NCBI RefSeq assembly: GCF_000721175.1
Contig: NZ_JOEZ01000007.1
Location: 1 to 64,000, forward strand
Direction of reading: 5' to 3'
Source: Streptomyces anulatus
GTDB taxonomy: Bacteria; Actinomycetota; Actinomycetes; Streptomycetales; Streptomycetaceae
DNA: 64,000 nucleotides
How positions within the stretch are numbered: position 1 is the stretch's first letter; every line of letters starts with the position of its first letter. Positions 51,075 through 58,996 of this stretch are shown piece by piece. The position numbers and the translations under genes were made by a program. Below the pieces are notes generated by a model that was given only the letters and a program-made list of their open reading frames with translations, was not told where the DNA came from and did not search any database.

Positions 51075-52168
51075 ACGACGGCATACGGGCAGCGGTCATC
51101 GGAGGAACCGGCTACACGGGCGGTGAAGTGTGCCGCCTGTTGCTGGGGCACCCGGGGGTCGCCGAGATCCTGCCGACCTCCCGCCACGAGGACTCCTTCG
51201 AGCGGACCCACCCGAACCTCCTCGGCTCCGGGCTGCGGTTCCACGACGCCGACGAGGTCACCGCGGCCGCCGGCGAACTGGACGTCGTCTTCCTGTGCAC
51301 ACCGTCCGGCGAGGCCATGCGGCGGGCGCCCGGACTGATCGGGGCCGGGGTCCGCGTCATCGACCTCAGCGCCGACTTCCGGTTCGCCGACCCGCAGGCG
51401 TACCGGGCGGCGTACGGCACCGAGCACACCGCCCCCGAGCTGCTGCCGGAAGCGGTGTACGGCGTCACCGAGTTCCACCGGGACCTGCTGCCCGACGCCC
51501 GCCTGGTGGCGAACCCGGGCTGCTACGTCATCACGGCGCTGCTCGGTCTCGAACCGCTGCTGTCCGCGGGCCTCGCCGATCCCGGCGCCCTGCTGCACAT
51601 CGCGGCGGTCAACGGGACGACCGGCGCCGGGGTCAAGCCCCGCACCGAGATCCTGCACGCCGAGGTGTTCGGATCGATGCTGCCGTACAGCCTCCAGGGC
51701 CACCGGCACGCGCCCGAGCTGGAGGACCGGCTGTCCGGTCCGGCCGGCGGGCCGGTCACCGTCGACCTCAGCACCGCGCACGGCCCCTTCGCCCGCGGCA
51801 TCCACATCCAGGCGAGCGTCCGCGTCCGCGAGGACCTGCGCGAGGAGCTCTCGCGCGATCTGCTCCTCGCCCGCTACACCGAGCGCTACGGTGCCGGAGC
51901 TGAGGGCGAGTTCTTCGTCCGCGTCAACGCCGAACCTCAGCTCGGCGGCCTCACCGGCAAGGACTACCGCAGGTACCCGGGCGTCGCCGGGGTGGTCGGG
52001 TCCAACTTCTGCCACATCGGCGTGGACTACGACGCCCGCCGCGGAATCGCCAAGGTCGTTTCCGTCAGCGACAACCTGGTCAAGGGCGCGGCGGGTTCAG
52101 CCATACAGAACATGAACGTGATGTTCGGGCACGACGAGACGACCGGGCTGCGCACCTATGGCCTCTGA
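51071..52168 (+). CDS. ArgC-like acyl-phosphate reductase (N-acetyl-gamma-glutamyl-phosphate reductase family)
   Basis: This protein has 365 residues from ATG 51071, overlapping the previous stop (ATGA), with GGAG upstream. AAVIGGTGYTGGEVCRLLLGHP is the NADP fold; ARLVANPGCYVITALLGLEPLL carries the nucleophilic Cys (C151); HRHAPELE has the general-base His region. ArgC reduces an acyl phosphate to an aldehyde. No other arginine gene is near, whereas a PGK-like gene follows with an 11-bp overlap. I infer it reduces a phosphonolactyl phosphate to the C3 aldehyde, replacing glyceraldehyde-3-phosphate dehydrogenase in a glycolysis-like reverse sequence. Confidence 0.88.
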   Translation: MNDGIRAAVIGGTGYTGGEVCRLLLGHPGVAEILPTSRHEDSFERTHPNLLGSGLRFHDADEVTAAAGELDVVFLCTPSGEAMRRAPGLIGAGVRVIDLSADFRFADPQAYRAAYGTEHTAPELLPEAVYGVTEFHRDLLPDARLVANPGCYVITALLGLEPLLSAGLADPGALLHIAAVNGTTGAGVKPRTEILHAEVFGSMLPYSLQGHRHAPELEDRLSGPAGGPVTVDLSTAHGPFARGIHIQASVRVREDLREELSRDLLLARYTERYGAGAEGEFFVRVNAEPQLGGLTGKDYRRYPGVAGVVGSNFCHIGVDYDARRGIAKVVSVSDNLVKGAAGSAIQNMNVMFGHDETTGLRTYGL

Positions 52169-53408
52169 CAGCGGGTGGGCCGACCCGCTCGACGGCGTAC
52201 CGCTCCTGAGCACACAGGACTTCACCCCGGGCGAACGCTGGATATTCTCGGCCGGGTTCAACGTGGACGCGGCCCTCACCAGCACCGGCCGGATCGACAG
52301 CGAACTGGCCGACCTGCGACGGCTCTCCGACGCCGGCGTGCGTGTGGCGGTGTTGTCCCACCAGGGCAGCCACCACGACGGGAGCGCGACCCCCCTGGAC
52401 CACGTCGCCGGTCACCTCTCGCGGCGGTTGGGCCGCCAGGTGCGCTACGTCCCCGAGAACGCCACGGACGCGGCGGTACGGGCCGCCGAGGCGCTGGCGC
52501 CCGGTGAGATCGCAGTGTTCGGCAACACCCGCCACCACGCGGGGGAGGAACGGGGTGACCCCGAACTGGCCCGGCGGTTCGCACTGCTGGGCGACGCTGT
52601 CGCCGTGGGCGGCTTCTCCAAGGCCCACCGCGCCCACGCCTCCAACACCGGTGTGCTGCGCCTGCTGCCGGGCCACGCTGCACAGAGCCTGGAACAGGAG
52701 ATCCGGTTCCTCGCTTCCTGGGCGAGTCCCCCGCGGGGGACGTTCCGCGCGGCCTCGCTCGGCGGGCGCAAACCCGAGAAGACCCTGGTGGGCCTGGTCC
52801 ACGCGATGCGCACCTGCGACCTGGTGGTGCCGGGTGGAGTGGTGCTCAACACCGTGCTGCGCGCCCGGGGCCACGACCTCGGCGCCTCCGATCAGGGCAG
52901 TCGGCCCGATGCCTGCCTGGAGGCCGTACGCGGTGTCCTGGACGCACCGGCCAGGGCCCGCCTGCACCTGCCCAGGACGGTGTGGGTGGCACCGGTGGAC
53001 GGGAGGCGGATCGTGGGTGAGGCCCGGCCCGTCGCCGTCGTCCGCGGAGTGCCGACCGGACACGCCGTCGTGGACTTCGACCTGGAGCCGTGGGCGGCCG
53101 AGGCACTGGCCGGCGCCGGCTCCGCCGTGCTGGCCGGGACCCCCTCCCGGTACCTCGACGGGCAGACCCGGTCCGCGGAAGCCATCCTGTCCGCCCTGTC
53201 GCGGACCTCCGGGGCAGCGCTGCTGCTCGGTGGCGACACGGTGGCCGAACTGCCCTGGGCGGGACCGGTGTCGACGGGCGGAGGCTCGGCGCTGCAACTG
53301 CTCGCCACCGGCACCTGCGCGGTGCTCGACGCGCTGCGCGACAACCCCCGCCGCACCGGGGCCCGTACTGAGCCGCCCCGCGGTGTCAAGGATGGAGTGA
53401 GCACATGA
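52158..53408 (+). CDS. Phosphoglycerate kinase-like enzyme
   Basis: This protein has 416 residues from ATG 52158, overlapping the ArgC-like gene by 11 bp. PGK landmarks survive in altered form: SAGFNVDAALTSTGRI for RxDFNVP, VLSHQGSHHDGS for SHLGRP, VFGNTRHHAGEE for the ENxRF loop, VGGFSKAHRAHASNTGV for NDAFGTAHRAHAS, LGGRKPEKTLVGL for LGGAKVxDKI, GGDTVAEL and VSTGGGSALQLLATG for the nucleotide loop. The conserved RADF Arg and Asp are replaced (A-G-F). It is divergent enough to have a new substrate. 3-Phosphonolactate is a close analogue of 3-phosphoglycerate, so phosphorylation of its carboxylate is the natural prediction. Confidence 0.9.
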   Translation: MASDSGWADPLDGVPLLSTQDFTPGERWIFSAGFNVDAALTSTGRIDSELADLRRLSDAGVRVAVLSHQGSHHDGSATPLDHVAGHLSRRLGRQVRYVPENATDAAVRAAEALAPGEIAVFGNTRHHAGEERGDPELARRFALLGDAVAVGGFSKAHRAHASNTGVLRLLPGHAAQSLEQEIRFLASWASPPRGTFRAASLGGRKPEKTLVGLVHAMRTCDLVVPGGVVLNTVLRARGHDLGASDQGSRPDACLEAVRGVLDAPARARLHLPRTVWVAPVDGRRIVGEARPVAVVRGVPTGHAVVDFDLEPWAAEALAGAGSAVLAGTPSRYLDGQTRSAEAILSALSRTSGAALLLGGDTVAELPWAGPVSTGGGSALQLLATGTCAVLDALRDNPRRTGARTEPPRGVKDGVST

Positions 53409-54526
53409 AGCTGGAACTCGGAGTTCCCACCCACGTGGAGTTCGGCCGCGGTGAGCTGGACCGGGCCGGGACCCACGCGAGGGAGCTGGGCACGCACGCG
53501 CTCCTGGTCACCGGGCGGAACGCGGCACGCTCCCACGGTTATCTGGACCGCGTCGTGACGTCCCTGGAATCCGCCGGGGTGCGCGCCACGGTCTTCGACC
53601 AGCTGTCGGCCAACCCGCGGTCCGACGAGGTGGACGAGGCGACCGCACTGGCCCGCGCGAAGGGCTGCGACCACGTCGTCGGCCTCGGCGGCGGCAGCGC
53701 CCTGGACGCGGCCAAGGGGGTGAGCGTCACCGCGCCCGCCGGCGGCAGCGTGCGGGAGCTCATCGGCGAGACACTCGGCCCGCAGGCGCCCAGGCTGCCA
53801 CTGCTCGCCGTGCCCACGACGGCGGGCAGCGGATCCGAGGTCACCAAGGGGGCGATCATCACCGACACGGTGCGCCACTTCCGCTCCGGCATCCGCGGTG
53901 ACGCCGTCTTCCCGCGCACGGCGATCGTCGACCCCGACCTCATCGCGTCGCTGCCGCGCCCGATCATGGCGGAGACGGTCTTCGACTCGTTCGCCCACGC
54001 CGTCGAGGGCTGCGTCGCGGCCCGCGCGGACGAGGCGAGCCGGGCCCGCGCGCACCAGGCCATCGAGCTGATCGCCGCGCATCTACCGAAGATGCTGAGA
54101 GGAGAGGACTCTCCCGAGGCCCGTGAGGCGCTGTGCCGGGCGTCCCTGCTCGGGGGCGTGAACGTCGCCAACGTCAGCACCTGCCTGCCCCACCGGCTCC
54201 AGCAGGCCATGGGCTCGCTGCCCGGGATCGACCTCTCCCACGGCCGGGGCCTGGCGGTGCTGTACCCGAGCTGGCTGCGGTACACCGCACCCCTGGTGCC
54301 GGAGGAGTTCGCCGCGGTCGCCGAACTGATGGGCGGCGACACCGTCCACGACGCGGTGGGCGGGCTTCTGGCCTCGGCGGGCCTGGCGGCCCGCCTGCGC
54401 GACTGCGGGGTGGCCCGGGGCGACCTCGACCGGCTGGTCGACGGCGTGACGGGCAATCTCGGCAACGACCCGGCGGGCCAGGTGGACCGCGACTATCTGT
54501 TCACCCTGTACGCCGAGTCGTTCTGA
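53405..54526 (+). CDS. Iron-containing (group III) alcohol dehydrogenase
   Basis: This protein has 373 residues from ATG 53405, overlapping the PGK-like stop (ATGA). VVGLGGGSALDAAKGVSV is the NAD motif; TTAGSGSEVTKGAIITD, FDSFAHAVEGCVAARADEASRARAHQAI and CLPHRLQQAMGSLPGIDLSHGRGLAVLYP supply the metal-binding Asp and His ligands. The family includes phosphonoacetaldehyde reductases of phosphonate pathways (PhpC, DhpG, FomC). Here it would reduce the aldehyde made by the ArgC-like enzyme, yielding 2,3-dihydroxypropylphosphonate. It is the last plus-strand gene of the cluster. Confidence 0.9.
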   Translation: MKLELGVPTHVEFGRGELDRAGTHARELGTHALLVTGRNAARSHGYLDRVVTSLESAGVRATVFDQLSANPRSDEVDEATALARAKGCDHVVGLGGGSALDAAKGVSVTAPAGGSVRELIGETLGPQAPRLPLLAVPTTAGSGSEVTKGAIITDTVRHFRSGIRGDAVFPRTAIVDPDLIASLPRPIMAETVFDSFAHAVEGCVAARADEASRARAHQAIELIAAHLPKMLRGEDSPEAREALCRASLLGGVNVANVSTCLPHRLQQAMGSLPGIDLSHGRGLAVLYPSWLRYTAPLVPEEFAAVAELMGGDTVHDAVGGLLASAGLAARLRDCGVARGDLDRLVDGVTGNLGNDPAGQVDRDYLFTLYAESF

Positions 54527-54553
54527 CGGGCACACCCGCCCGCGGACACGCCC

Positions 54554-55165
54554 TCAGCGGGCGCTCGGCGAGGTGCCGTCCTGGAGGGCCACCGCGTCCG
54601 GCGGGCCCCAGTCGGCAGGCGCCCGCCAGTCACGCCACTGCTCCCACCAGCACGCGCCACGCTCGACGAGGTCCACCACGGAGGCGGCCGCCGCCCGCAC
54701 GGCGTCCGCCTCCTCGGCGTCGAAGCCACCCGTGCGCACTCGCTCTTCGAAGTGCTCGACGTCCTTCCACCGGTACGCGGAGCCGTCGCCGGGGATGACC
54801 AGGTCCAACTCGTGGTCCAGGGTGTCGAATCCGAGCTTCGTGCGGACCAGGGGCGCCTGGAAGTTGACGTACCACTCCGACAGGGTCCCGTCGTCCGCCC
54901 AGCGGCCCCACACCGAGTAACCGTCCCCCGGGCGTTGCAGTTGCAGGACGCCACTGGACTGCCACACGTGCTCGAACTCGATCCAGGGGTGCAGACCCCA
55001 ACGGAAGTCGCCGCGCCCGAAGGTGAGCGGAGTGCCCTGCGCCAGGTGGACGGCGAGCACCTGCTCGTCGTCGCCCGCGACCCGCGTCGGATACACCAGC
55101 CAGGGGCGGCCGTCCAGGATCTCGCGCCGGACGATGACCTCACCCCTACAGAACCGTGACCTCAT
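54554..55165 (-). CDS. DUF402 protein, FomD-like
   Basis: This protein has 203 residues from ATG 55165, convergent with the alcohol dehydrogenase (27-bp gap). GRPWLVYPTRVAGDDEQVLAVHLAQGTPLTFG, SVWGRWADDGTLSEWYVNFQAPLVRT and GFDTLDHELDLVIPGDGSAYRWKDVEHFEERVR fit DUF402, whose studied member FomD hydrolyses the CMP ester of 2-hydroxypropylphosphonate in fosfomycin biosynthesis. The D-H-E-L-D acidic motif would bind divalent metal. DUF402 proteins are also common in streptomycete core genomes, so it may merely flank the cluster. Confidence 0.8.
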   Translation of the reverse strand: MRSRFCRGEVIVRREILDGRPWLVYPTRVAGDDEQVLAVHLAQGTPLTFGRGDFRWGLHPWIEFEHVWQSSGVLQLQRPGDGYSVWGRWADDGTLSEWYVNFQAPLVRTKLGFDTLDHELDLVIPGDGSAYRWKDVEHFEERVRTGGFDAEEADAVRAAAASVVDLVERGACWWEQWRDWRAPADWGPPDAVALQDGTSPSAR

Positions 55166-55242
55166 GACGGCTCACCCTAATGGGTCGCGCGACAGCCCGG
55201 CAGGCCGGTCGTCCGGGGCCTCCGCGACCGCTCCTGATCCAC

Positions 55243-55282
55243 GTACGGCCGGGGCCCCTGCTGCCCGGGGCCCCGGCCGTAC
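55243..55282. terminator. Strong GC-rich hairpin downstream of the permease operon
   Basis: GTACGGCCGGGGCCCC and its exact complement GGGGCCCCGGCCGTAC are separated by 8 bp. It lies between the minus-strand permease stop (55298) and the DUF402 start. Confidence 0.8.
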
Positions 55283-55297
55283 ACGGGGCGTGCGGCG

Positions 55298-57691
55298 TCA
55301 CTCGGTGCGCAGTCCGTCCGGGCGCATCATGCGCCACAGCGGGGGCAGCGACAGCAGGGTCACCAGCACGATCAGCGCGCCCCCGACCCCCGCCATCGGC
55401 CAGAACAGCCACCAGTCGGCCACCTGTTTCCCGATCAGCCAGGTGAGCGTCGCGCCCAGCCCCAGGCCGCCCGCGACCGCCACCGCCAGACCGAGCACCA
55501 CCGGCACGGCGGTCTGCCACAGCACCGACCAGCTGAGGGTGGAGCGCCGGGTGCCGAAGGCGACCAGCACGGACAGCAGCCGCCTGCGCTCACGCAACTG
55601 CTCCAGCTGGGAGACCAGCATCGACGCGGCGATCAGCAGCAGTACCGCGGTTGCCCCCACCCGGAGGCCGGTCTGGATGCTGGCGTACTGGCGGTCGCGT
55701 TCCACCGAGTCGAGCGTGACGAAGCGCATGCCGGGGTCGATCCTGGCCGCCGTGTTGCGTACGTACTCGGCGACGTCCGGCACGCTTCGGTCGACCCGGA
55801 TGCGGGTGGTGATCGTCGCCCCGGGCAGCTTGCCCGCGTCGACCGCGCCGGTGGTGGCCATGATCCCGTAGTGGGGGTCGCCCATCGGGTCGACGCGGCC
55901 CGTCACGGTCCGGGAACCGGCGGGCAGCGTCCACCGCATCGGCTTCTCCCCGGTGCCGACCTCGAGCACCTCGCCCTTGCGGGCGGTCTCGTCGACCCAG
56001 GCGGTCATGTCCTTGTCGCCCTGCGGGTGGACGACGAAGGTGTCGCCGTCCTCGCAGGCGCCGATCCGGGCCAGCTCGCGCAGGGTCTCGCAGGTGCCGA
56101 CGGTCAGTGAGGTGGTGGGCTGCACGTCTTCCTCGGCGTAGTCGCCCGGCTTGGAGGCGTAGGCCTCCACCGATCCGATGACCACCTCCACGCCCTTGGT
56201 GGCGCGGAACTGCTCGATGGCCGCGGTGGCGCCCTCGCGCGTGACGCTCTCGGAGTAGCCGGCGAACTGGGCCCGCGTGGGGTCGTGGCCCGTCATCCGG
56301 TTGAAGTCGGCGTTCATCGAGGCGAACAGCATCTGCAGGGCGATCGCTCCCGCCACCGCCACCGTGACCCCGCTGACCGCGCGGGACGCGGCCCCACTGC
56401 TCAACTGGAGCCTGCGGGTGGCGAGCTGCCAGGGCACCGGGCCGCCGCGCAGCCGGTTCACGCAGGCCTCGACCAGCCAGGGCAGCAGCAGGGCGAGCCC
56501 GAACAGGACCAGCACGGCACCGGCGGTGATCGGAAACGGGTTCACCGGTGCGTACTCCTCGACCCGGCCCCAGAGTCCGAGCACCGCGAGACCCGCCAGC
56601 GGTACCGGCAGCCGCCACCACAGGCGGCGTCCCCGCTCGCGGCCCCGGCGTACGACACCGAGCGGCTCGATCACCACCGACCGCATCGCCACCAGGGTGA
56701 CGAGGACGGCGGTCAGCGGCACGGCCACCCCGATCAGCACCGCCAGCCGGAGGTCGGGCACCAGGTCGGCCGGGAACGCGCTGACGTCCCAGATCTCCAC
56801 CGCGCCGACGAACTGCCGGCCCACCAGGAAGAGCGCCAGGCCGATCAGCAGCCCGAGCAGCGCGCCGAACAGCGCCTCCCCGGCGGCGATCCGCCGGGTC
56901 GTCCGGATGTCCGCGCCGACCAGCCGCAGCGCGGCGAGCCGCCGGTCGCGCCGGTCGCCGCCGAAGCGCACGGCCGTGGCGATGAAGATCGCGACCGGTG
57001 CCAGCAGCACGACGCAGACCATGATGACGAGCACGATCAGCAGCGGCGGAAGGGGATCGCCCTGGCGGTCGCCGCCGTACCCGGCGATCCGGTGGCCTCC
57101 GGCGGCCGTCGTCAGGGTGTCGCTGCCCGCGTAGTAGAGGAGCTCGCCGGGGGAGCGCAGTCCGGCGTCCCCGATCGTGCCGGTGATCGCGTACGGCAGC
57201 CGCTCGCGCAGCAGTTCGTTGCCCGGCTCGGCGAGCAGCTCCCGCAGGGCGGGGGAGACCACCATCTCGTCCGCCCCGGGGAAGCGGGCGACTCCCGGCG
57301 GGAGGACGGGAGTCGAGCCGTCCGGGCGCATCAGATATCCCGCGACGGTCCGGTCGCGGTACTCGGTGGTCGTGTTGATCCGCAGCACCGAGCTGTCCGA
57401 CTTCGTGGAGTTCGCGTCGGGCGAGTCGGAGATCGGGGTCTCGCCGCGGGCCTGCTCGCGCGCGTTCCGTTCGTCGAGCAGGTGCGGTACCGAGGAGGCG
57501 AGCAGCAGCACGGCGACGCCGAGGCCGACGCCGACGGCGGTCAGCAGCGTACGGATCCAGCCCTCGCGGCCCCCGGCGGCGGCGAACCGGATGCCGAGGC
57601 CGAGGTCGCGGAGGGTCACCGCGCCGCGCGAGGGCGGCACCGGGCGGGGTGCTTCCGCCACCGGGGCCCGGCTCTTGTCGAGCAGTGTCAT
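55298..57691 (-). CDS. FtsX-family ABC transporter permease
   Basis: This protein has 797 residues from ATG 57691, overlapping the ATPase stop (ATGA). It has the two-times FtsX/MacB-type architecture: an N-terminal helix (IRTLLTAVGVGLGVAVLLLASSVP), a large extracytoplasmic domain, two blocks of three to four helices around 200-460 and 660-780 (LPPLLIVLVIMVCVVLLAPVAIFIATAVRFGGDRRDRRLAALRLVGA), and a second ectodomain. Typically such permeases with MacB-like ATPases extrude peptides or respond to cell-envelope stress. The operon contains its own PadR regulator, suggesting substrate-induced expression. It is probably not part of the phosphonate cluster. Confidence 0.88.
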   Translation of the reverse strand: MTLLDKSRAPVAEAPRPVPPSRGAVTLRDLGLGIRFAAAGGREGWIRTLLTAVGVGLGVAVLLLASSVPHLLDERNAREQARGETPISDSPDANSTKSDSSVLRINTTTEYRDRTVAGYLMRPDGSTPVLPPGVARFPGADEMVVSPALRELLAEPGNELLRERLPYAITGTIGDAGLRSPGELLYYAGSDTLTTAAGGHRIAGYGGDRQGDPLPPLLIVLVIMVCVVLLAPVAIFIATAVRFGGDRRDRRLAALRLVGADIRTTRRIAAGEALFGALLGLLIGLALFLVGRQFVGAVEIWDVSAFPADLVPDLRLAVLIGVAVPLTAVLVTLVAMRSVVIEPLGVVRRGRERGRRLWWRLPVPLAGLAVLGLWGRVEEYAPVNPFPITAGAVLVLFGLALLLPWLVEACVNRLRGGPVPWQLATRRLQLSSGAASRAVSGVTVAVAGAIALQMLFASMNADFNRMTGHDPTRAQFAGYSESVTREGATAAIEQFRATKGVEVVIGSVEAYASKPGDYAEEDVQPTTSLTVGTCETLRELARIGACEDGDTFVVHPQGDKDMTAWVDETARKGEVLEVGTGEKPMRWTLPAGSRTVTGRVDPMGDPHYGIMATTGAVDAGKLPGATITTRIRVDRSVPDVAEYVRNTAARIDPGMRFVTLDSVERDRQYASIQTGLRVGATAVLLLIAASMLVSQLEQLRERRRLLSVLVAFGTRRSTLSWSVLWQTAVPVVLGLAVAVAGGLGLGATLTWLIGKQVADWWLFWPMAGVGGALIVLVTLLSLPPLWRMMRPDGLRTE

Positions 57692-58374
57692 ACGGCGTGC
57701 TCCAGATCGCGGGCCCGGCCGTCGCGCACGGTGACGTCACGGTCGGAATAGGCGGCGACCCGGGCCTCATGGGTCACCAGGACCACGGCGACGTTGGCGG
57801 AGCGTGCGGCCTCGGTGAGCAGCTCCATCACCCGCTCGCCGTTGAGGGAGTCCAGCGCGCCGGTCGGTTCGTCCGCGAAGATCACCTTCGGTGACGCCGC
57901 CAGCGCGCGGGCCACGGCGACCCGCTGACCCTGTCCGCCGGAGACCTCGCCGGGGCGCTTGGCCCCGAGGCCGTCGACCTCCAGGCGCTCCATCCACTCC
58001 AGGGCGGTGCGCTCGGCGGCCTTGCGCTTGACGCCGTTCAGCCGCAGCGGCAGGGCGACGTTCTCCACGCAGGTCAGCTCCGGGACGAGCTGGCCGAACT
58101 GGAAGACGAAGCCGAAGTCGCTGCGCCGCAGGGCGCTGCGCTCGGCGTCGGACATCGCGGACAGCTCGCGGCCCGCGTAGGTGATGGTGCCGGAGTCGGG
58201 CGTGATGATCCCGGCCAGGCAGTGCAGCAGGGTCGACTTGCCGGAGCCGGACGGGCCCATCACGGCGACGACCTCGCCCGGGTGCACGGAGAACGACGCG
58301 CCGTCCAGGGCGGGCGTCGCGCCGTAGGTCTTGCGCAGATCGTGCGCGGCAAGCAGGGAGCCTTCGGGAATCAC
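57688..58374 (-). CDS. ABC transporter ATP-binding protein (MacB/LolD type)
   Basis: This protein has 228 residues from GTG 58374, overlapping the PadR stop (GTGA). Walker A GPSGSGKST, Q-loop FVFQFGQLVPELTCVENVALPLRL, signature VSGGQGQRVAVARAL, Walker B VIFADEPTGALDS and H-loop VTHEARVAAYSD are all intact. The segment between the Q-loop and signature matches the MacB/LolD branch. It powers the FtsX-type permease encoded next to it. Confidence 0.95.
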   Translation of the reverse strand: MIPEGSLLAAHDLRKTYGATPALDGASFSVHPGEVVAVMGPSGSGKSTLLHCLAGIITPDSGTITYAGRELSAMSDAERSALRRSDFGFVFQFGQLVPELTCVENVALPLRLNGVKRKAAERTALEWMERLEVDGLGAKRPGEVSGGQGQRVAVARALAASPKVIFADEPTGALDSLNGERVMELLTEAARSANVAVVLVTHEARVAAYSDRDVTVRDGRARDLEHAV

Positions 58375-58895
58375 GGAGCCACCACCTTGGCGAGCTGGTC
58401 GAGTCGGGCAGCGGTCAGTTCCAGCCAGCGCAGATCGGCTTCCAGATGGAACAGGGCGTGGTCGCAGATCAACTGGTCGGCGAGGTCGCCCTTGCGCTTG
58501 CGGTCGGTCAGGATGCGCATCATCCGCAGATGCGCCGAGCGCTGGGAGTCCAGCAGCTCGGCCGCGCTGCGACCGGTCAGGAGCGCGAGGACGACCTTGG
58601 TGTAGAGCGTCGACTGGAGGTAGGGCTCCGGCTTCTCGGGCTGCGCCAGCCACTGGGAGACATCGGTGATCCCGGCGTCGGTGATGGCATACCGCTTACG
58701 CTCGGGGCCTCCTTCGCTCTCGACGCCGTCGACCTCGACGAGTCCGTTCTTCAGGAGCCGGGACATCGTCGAATAGACCTGGCCGTAGTGCAGCGGGCGG
58801 TCCTGGCCGAACTTCTCGTCGAAGGTCCGCTTCAGGTCGTAGCCGTGTCGGGGGCCGGACTCCAGGAGCCCGAGGAGGGTGTGACCGATAGACAT
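58371..58895 (-). CDS. PadR-family transcriptional regulator
   Basis: This protein has 174 residues from ATG 58895; a GTG three codons upstream is possible. The N-terminal winged helix MSIGHTLLGLLESGPRHGYDLKRTFDEKFGQDRPLHYGQVYSTMSRLLKNGLVEVDGVESEGGPERKRYAITDAG is typical PadR, and the C-terminal helices (Vir_act-type) mediate dimerisation. It is first in the operon with the ABC genes, so it should repress its own operon. Tandem GTATAC repeats lie just upstream. Confidence 0.92.
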   Translation of the reverse strand: MSIGHTLLGLLESGPRHGYDLKRTFDEKFGQDRPLHYGQVYSTMSRLLKNGLVEVDGVESEGGPERKRYAITDAGITDVSQWLAQPEKPEPYLQSTLYTKVVLALLTGRSAAELLDSQRSAHLRMMRILTDRKRKGDLADQLICDHALFHLEADLRWLELTAARLDQLAKVVAP

Positions 58896-58911
58896 GAGCA
58901 GCACTCTACAC

Positions 58912-58957
58912 GGTGTGTATACCTGCTGTGTATACCTGCTGTGTGTACGCGTCCGGA
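58912..58957. promoter_or_regulatory. Tandem GTGTATACCTGCT repeats, candidate PadR operator
   Basis: A 13-bp unit containing the palindrome GTATAC is repeated twice in full and once in part (gtgtgtatacctgct-gtgtatacctgct-gtgtgtac), starting about 17 bp before the PadR start. The position before the operon suggests the autoregulatory operator. Confidence 0.6.
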
Positions 58958-58996
58958 AAGCGACCCCGGCCCATGGGACGGGCCGGGGCCGGGGTG

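Noticed and set aside
51071..52168. ArgC as part of arginine biosynthesis
   Set aside because: No argJ, argB, argD or other arginine genes are nearby; it overlaps pathway genes on both sides.
55298..58895. ABC-PadR operon as the exporter of the phosphonate cluster
   Set aside because: It has its own regulator and terminator, lies beyond the DUF402 gene, and the cluster already encodes an MFS exporter; the layout fits a separate core operon.
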